This document shows positions 59,676 through 64,000 of a stretch of DNA of 64,000 nucleotides, in pieces. Source of the stretch: Zhengitettix transpicula (lineage: Eukaryota > Arthropoda > Insecta > Orthoptera > Tetrigidae); NCBI GenBank assembly GCA_037074705.1, contig CM073590.1, positions 44,552,395 to 44,616,394 of the forward strand, written 5' to 3'. Under the pieces are notes generated by a model. It ran no database searches, had not been told where the DNA came from, and saw only the letters and a list, made by a program, of their open reading frames with translations. Numbering within the stretch: position 1 is the stretch's first letter; every line of letters begins with the position of its first letter. A program made the position numbers and the translations under genes.

Positions 59676-60518
59676 GTAAACATTTTTAATCGGCACAACA
59701 GTGCCTCATTTTATTTACAAAATTATTTTAAGCCTAACATGTGGCGTACATATTAAAACTGATTTACATTACATTGTTCAAAGAAAGCTGAACTATTTCA
59801 ATAATATGATCATATTGTTATATTTGCGTAGAAAATATAATTCATCTTTCGTCGTTTAAAGATGTTACCAATATAAACACATTCTTTGTTAGGTATATAA
59901 CATCGGAAATTTGATCACAAAAATTATTTACTATTTGCCATTTAGTTTGGAACTTTAGTTGTATCGGAACTTTCATTTGCAGCGTCTGTTTTCGGTTATC
60001 AAGAGTTTCCCGAGAGTTTATCTTCGTCTGTACTCGGAAAAATCTTATAGACGTTGATAATTTGATTTACCTCAACGTAAACTTCGTCCACGACATAAAC
60101 CTTACACGACATACCTCTCGAAAATACATTAAAAAGAAACTTTAGACCCTTAAATTTATGTAACGACTTCAAACGTATAAAAATCCAATATCACATCAAT
60201 ATTTGGGAGCTCGCTAACGTACCGATATCGTTTATATGAGAAGAGAACAATACATTTTATTTTCTCGTTAACATTTCTAAAGTACTAAAACTTGACGTAG
60301 GGAACTGTTCTCAAGGCTCTTTTACCGTCGATAATATCTGTCGAATTAGCACGTAAAAAATTGCACGCTTTACATACATATAATAAAGGAATAAACGTCG
60401 CAACCCCTGAGATCAAACATTTAATATTAATAAATAAACAAAAATTTGAATCGTAACTGAAATCATTTCGCGCAACATTTCTATAAAAGAAAATCGTTAA
60501 TTTCACTGAATCTTGCAG
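59676..60518 (+). other. DRC7: DRC7 intron 2
   Basis: An 843 bp AT-rich intron from gtaaac to cttgcag; nothing else recognised. Confidence 0.8.
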
Positions 60519-60644
60519 AAAATGGTATGCACGACGATTCGGCCGACCAGTCTCGGATATCCAGAAATGTCTTCTTGGCAAGGATGTGCCAGATTCGTCT
60601 CCGATCATCTCGACTACGAAATACTGCCGAAACCGACAAAACTG
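60519..60644 (+). CDS. DRC7: DRC7 coding exon 3
   Basis: Acceptor aatcttgcag, donor ctg|gtaagc, phase 0 on both sides. Its 42 codons read KMVCTTIRPTSLGYPEMSSW, QGCARFVSDHLDYEILPKPT, KL, matching the DRC7 segment (FVxTTxRPTxLxYxELxxWxxCAxFVxDxL) just before the transglutaminase-like domain. Later exons are not visible in the window, so the gene continues to the right. Confidence 0.93.
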
Positions 60645-61026
60645 GTAAGCGTCTTTCCACTTTCCGAGTACGGTCGACTTAGGTAAGTACACATGTCAAA
60701 ACTTAGCTCGGAAAATAGAACGTAAACGTGCTCAGTCTAATCACATCGTACCTCGCGAATCATCGCGATGTCCCACGTCCCGGGGTCTAACCGTCCGTTA
60801 ACGCTACATTACGCACAAAATAAGTTCTTTCATATTTTCATTTAGTAAATTAAGTATCTAATGTCGACGACTCTTGCGAACATTTACACACGCAATAAAA
60901 GTAACCGCCGTTGTTTCTTTTCCTATAAATACAAACAATACTCAACAAATTGAACAGACTTAAAGCTTCACTACGATCAGCAGCAAAAACACGAGTGAGA
61001 CACTACTTACAAATCGTGGTAAGGAT

Positions 61027-61812
61027 TTACTTGCGACGAGACCTGGTCTTGGTCTTGGTCTGCTTCGCCCTGCGGTCGGCGCACGCTCGCACGTTGTTGA
61101 GCAAGTAGCGGAACTGCAGGATCTGCATGGCCGTCACGCTGGGGTCGGAACAGCACTCCAACCACCGCAGAAACTTCTCTCCGTGGCCTACAGCCTCGGC
61201 GGCCGTCGCCGGGGGCTCGTCCTCCTCGTCATCGTCGTCGGAGTCCTCCAGCTTGGACACGTTGTTGTTGTCCCGGGGGTTGAGCAGGACGCTGTCCAGC
61301 ACGGCCGCCCTGGCTCCGACAGGATCGCCGTTCACCCTGTGCAGGGCCCCGGCCGTCGCCAGAGGGTCCGGATACTGCGAGAAGCCGTACCGCTTGTACC
61401 AGCGCCAGAACCAGCTGCTGCCGTCGGCGTCGCAGTCGCCGTTCGCCAGCTTGTCGGCGCCGCTCATGTGCTGCTCACGTTTCAGCCAGTACCACAGGGA
61501 CTCGTCCAGTTCGGGAGCACTCTTCTCCTCCAGGCCGCGCATCTTCTTCCGTTCCGAAGGTCCGCAATCGACGTCCGGAGCGACCTCTTTGTCCGAGTGT
61601 TGGGACTCGGGCGTCCCGCACGACTGAGCCACATTGCGCAATTTCTCCTCACTTTTGCACCACCCCCTCAGTGTAGACTCCGGCACGCCGATGTCTCTCG
61701 CCACGGAAGCCTTCGACTCGCCGTTGTGCACTCTCTGGATGGCCTCGAGTTTCTCCAGCACGGATAACTGACGTATCGGTCTCTTCACGGGGACGATGGC
61801 TTTCGTGGCCAT
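61027..61812 (-). CDS. dan: Distal antenna (Dan/Danr)-like pipsqueak HTH protein
   Basis: Dan and Danr are nuclear pipsqueak-type HTH regulators acting in Drosophila antenna, eye and neural development. This 261-residue frame begins MATKAIVPVKRPIRQLSVLE. It has the HTH at about residues 17-60, with AIQRVHNGESKASVARDIGV and PESTLRGWCK, the core shared by Dan proteins. Further family features are LWYWLKREQ (about 106), SSWFWRWYKRYGFSQYP (132-148), an acidic run (189-200), and a C-terminal block FLRWLECCSDPSVTAMQILQ. A basic tail follows. An acceptor-like tttttttttag lies 31 bp upstream of the ATG at 61844-61845, so a 5' exon may exist. Whether it is the dan or danr orthologue, or an unduplicated ancestor, cannot be told here. 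Confidence 0.88.
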   Translation of the reverse strand: MATKAIVPVKRPIRQLSVLEKLEAIQRVHNGESKASVARDIGVPESTLRGWCKSEEKLRNVAQSCGTPESQHSDKEVAPDVDCGPSERKKMRGLEEKSAPELDESLWYWLKREQHMSGADKLANGDCDADGSSWFWRWYKRYGFSQYPDPLATAGALHRVNGDPVGARAAVLDSVLLNPRDNNNVSKLEDSDDDDEEDEPPATAAEAVGHGEKFLRWLECCSDPSVTAMQILQFRYLLNNVRACADRRAKQTKTKTRSRRK

Positions 61813-61859
61813 GCTCAGGTCGGCCCCGCACGCGCACTCGCACCTAAAAAAAAGTTCCA

Positions 61860-63500
61860 ATTCCCGATTTCGTCTCGTCTCCGTTCAAAAATTCTGCGAA
61901 TAATTTGATAGCTCCACCCACGGTATCGTATTGGCGCGAAACAACGACCAATCGCAACACTTTTTACCACGCACACTTTCACTCGTAATGTATGAGTTAT
62001 TAAAAAAGTTACGGCGCGGCAAAAACGAAACTCGGAGCAGCAGAGCTTGCGCGGAGTTTAATAAGGAGGCGCGTTCACGCACGCACGCGGTCAGTTAGGG
62101 ACTGGAAAGACAAGCAGAAGGTCCTTTGTCCGATCAATAACCCCCCTGTGCGTTGGGTCGCGCGCTTCTGGCCAGCAGCTAGCTGGCTGGACACGACGGA
62201 ACCGCGAGAGGGAGGACCGTTACCAGGCAACGTGTGGGGAGGGACAAGATGGCAGCTGCGAGCCCACGCGAGGGTGAAGCTACAACCTGTTTTTTTCCTT
62301 CCCTCTCTCTCTCTCCCTCCCTACTTCCTCTCTCTCGCGCGCGCTCGCGCCCGCGGTCTTCGCTGCAAGGGCTTCAAATTTAGCACATCCTGCGATTTAT
62401 CCTCCTGCCGCTTCCCTACCTTCTCCGAAACTGCCTGCATAAGCGACGAGACCCCCCTCCAACCCTCCGCCTACTGTCCCCCTCGTGTCCGCGACTGTGC
62501 GAGCTTTATTAAATACCGCGAACTCCAAAATAATTGCACATCTTCGCTATTTCTTAATTCATTTGACATTTTGACGAGTCGCAGATCGTGTGCACGACGA
62601 TCAAATTTCTTACCATTGTCACAAATATTACGCGCGGAGTAACCTTTTTCGCGCCGCCCCTACTTATTTTTGCGTCTTACTTGACCACGTGTCAGAAAAG
62701 TTGTTGACGTCAACATTTTGCAGAGAACAGCACTGCTGAGCGCCTCTCTTCGCGCGGACGGAATTCATAAACCGGTAGAGCGCGATGCGGCGCTGAACGG
62801 AGTATATGGGCCAGGCGAACAAAGGCGGGTGACATGTGGGCACCACCCCGCCCCCGCCGCCGCCCCCCGCACAGCCTGTTGCGTGGTCGCCTCCCCCTCA
62901 ACTTTTATTGTTTGCTGCTTGGTTCGTCACGGAGAAGAGAAGCAAGTTCACGTGATCGTCCCCAGGTGTCCGGTTTTGCACTACAGCAGGTCGGTCGCGT
63001 TGGCGCCGCCCTTCCCCAGGCTAGCAGCAGGAGACTGTACCGTCCGCTCAAACTAACGCGGCGCGGCGGTATAGTCGGTTCGCGTGATCGCGGACCTCGC
63101 CGCACCGCCTAATTAAGCGCTCCTCGCGACTGACGCCGCGCTCACGCGAAAACGCGCGACCGCCGGAAACAAGACGCAAATTGCAAAAGTTTTCCGTTCA
63201 TCGCGACGAGTAAAGCGGTTTTTTTTAAATAAACAAAAAAGGTATGTGACGCACTTCCGCCGAATTAGACGCAGTTTGGAAAAGCAACGTCGCGCGTGAC
63301 CTTGCTAAAGTAGTGCTCCGGAGTCACGCAGTGTCACGCCACGATAACGTGCCTCGCGGCGACCGGTTCTTTCTTCGGCGGCTCGCCTGCCTCTGCCTAA
63401 CGTATTTATAACGCGGCCACGTTTTTTCGTCAGCCCTAATGAGGGAAATGACGGTGAACTCCGCCCTTTTCCTGTTGATTGGTTGCATATTTCTAGAGGA
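61860..63500 (-). promoter_or_regulatory. CpG-rich region upstream of the dan-like gene
   Basis: GC and CpG content rise sharply against the rest of the window, with C-rich runs (accaccccgcccccgccgcc at about 62840), E-box cacgtg motifs near 62685 and 62950, and many cgcgcg clusters. The long overlapping frames on both strands here result from GC-rich sequence. I infer promoter and 5' untranslated exons of the minus-strand gene. A plus-strand TATA-like tatttataa near 63403 could also mark an initiation site. Confidence 0.5.
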
Positions 63501-64000
63501 GCGCAGGGATTTCCATTCGCGCCGCACCCTCCTAGCCGCGATAAGCGACCGATATTCTCAACACAACCTCTGCAAATTTAGGGGTGCGCAGTTGCTTGTA
63601 AATAACGAAGGAAGCATTAGCAAACCAGGAAATTCCACTAAGTTGGTGAGGCAAACATCTGCAAGCAAGTGTTTGTCAATGTTCGTCGCGAGAGGACAAG
63701 GAAAATAATATTCCTTTCAAGATTGTTGCAAATACTCATACGTTGTGAAATCCGCGCGAATCGAAGGAACGAAACGTTTGTCGTGATGTTCAAGACATCG
63801 CTTTTCTGTGCTTGACGATCGATTTTAGTTTCGGGACAACAATATCGAGAAAACGTCAGTAGAGTAAACTTTGATGATGTATCCGTCGGGTCGAAACGTA
63901 CTGGCCAATTGCAATGCGTCTCGATTTGTCTCTAAAAATCGTTTGGAAATAGTTTCAAATTAAATATATTTACTTTCGTTGTTGATCCGTAATGCAGTTC
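63501..64000. other. Right edge, no feature seen
   Basis: Composition returns toward the window average. No DRC7 exon 4 is recognisable. Confidence 0.5.

Noticed and set aside
60285..60692. A 135-codon minus-strand frame
   Set aside because: It overlaps DRC7 exon 3 on the other strand, which has clear homology and splice sites; the minus frame is a shadow.
61127..61767. Long plus-strand frames of 166 and 194 codons
   Set aside because: They are antisense shadows of the GC-rich minus-strand dan-like coding region and have no homology.
62148..63112. Plus- and minus-strand frames in the CpG-rich block
   Set aside because: Open by base composition; low-complexity Arg/Pro-rich products with no domain. 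Better explained as promoter or untranslated sequence.

Overview
This is a nuclear window from an insect. The intron-containing, AT-rich genes are eukaryotic, and the distal-antenna-type gene at the right end belongs to an arthropod family. Very long introns and dense transposon debris (mariner, RTE, Ty3- and Ty1-type relics, several tRNA-derived SINEs) suggest a large genome such as that of a hemimetabolous insect (cockroach, termite or stick insect). That placement is inference.

Layout. (1) 1-20198, + strand: the last nine coding exons of the autophagy lipid-transfer protein ATG2, joined by phase-consistent splice sites; upstream exons lie left of the window. Its introns hold a gag relic, a Ty1/copia RNase H relic, a mariner relic, SINEs and a cluster of LTR-like elements. 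(2) 20199-24600: ATG2 3' flank with an RTE relic and foldback repeats. (3) 24649-25350, +: an intact, intronless, diverged EMC3-like gene, probably a retrogene, in which the residue aligned with human Arg180 is Gln. (4) 25486-60644, +: the first three coding exons of DRC7, a subunit of the ciliary nexin-dynein regulatory complex. Exon 1 starts 135 bp after the EMC3-like stop codon, and intron 1 is about 33.8 kb long. (5) 61027-61812, -: a single-exon pipsqueak-type HTH gene of the distal antenna (dan/danr) family with a CpG-rich upstream region. It lies after DRC7 exon 3 on the opposite strand and is probably nested in a DRC7 intron.

The giant DRC7 intron is a repeat archive. It holds three long arrays of a related 280-300 bp monomer family (28.0-29.9, 30.3-31.8 and 48.6-53.0 kb) with a shared tail, and two of them share a head. 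It also holds a deleted mariner (34.4-35.4 kb), two copies of a tRNA-derived SINE (37.5 and 39.4 kb), a cluster of GC-rich retroposon modules (40.3-42.1 kb), and LTR-like elements (38.4-39.2 and 44.6-48.6 kb). The LTR-like elements carry two successive motifs matching the 3' end of tRNA-Lys and abut (AT)n tracts. Foldback repeats are scattered through the window.

The protein genes are functionally unrelated: autophagy, ER membrane insertion, cilium or sperm axoneme, and transcription. The least explained structures are the LTR-like family with doubled tRNA-Lys motifs, the head/tail-bounded monomer arrays, and the EMC3-like gene beside DRC7.
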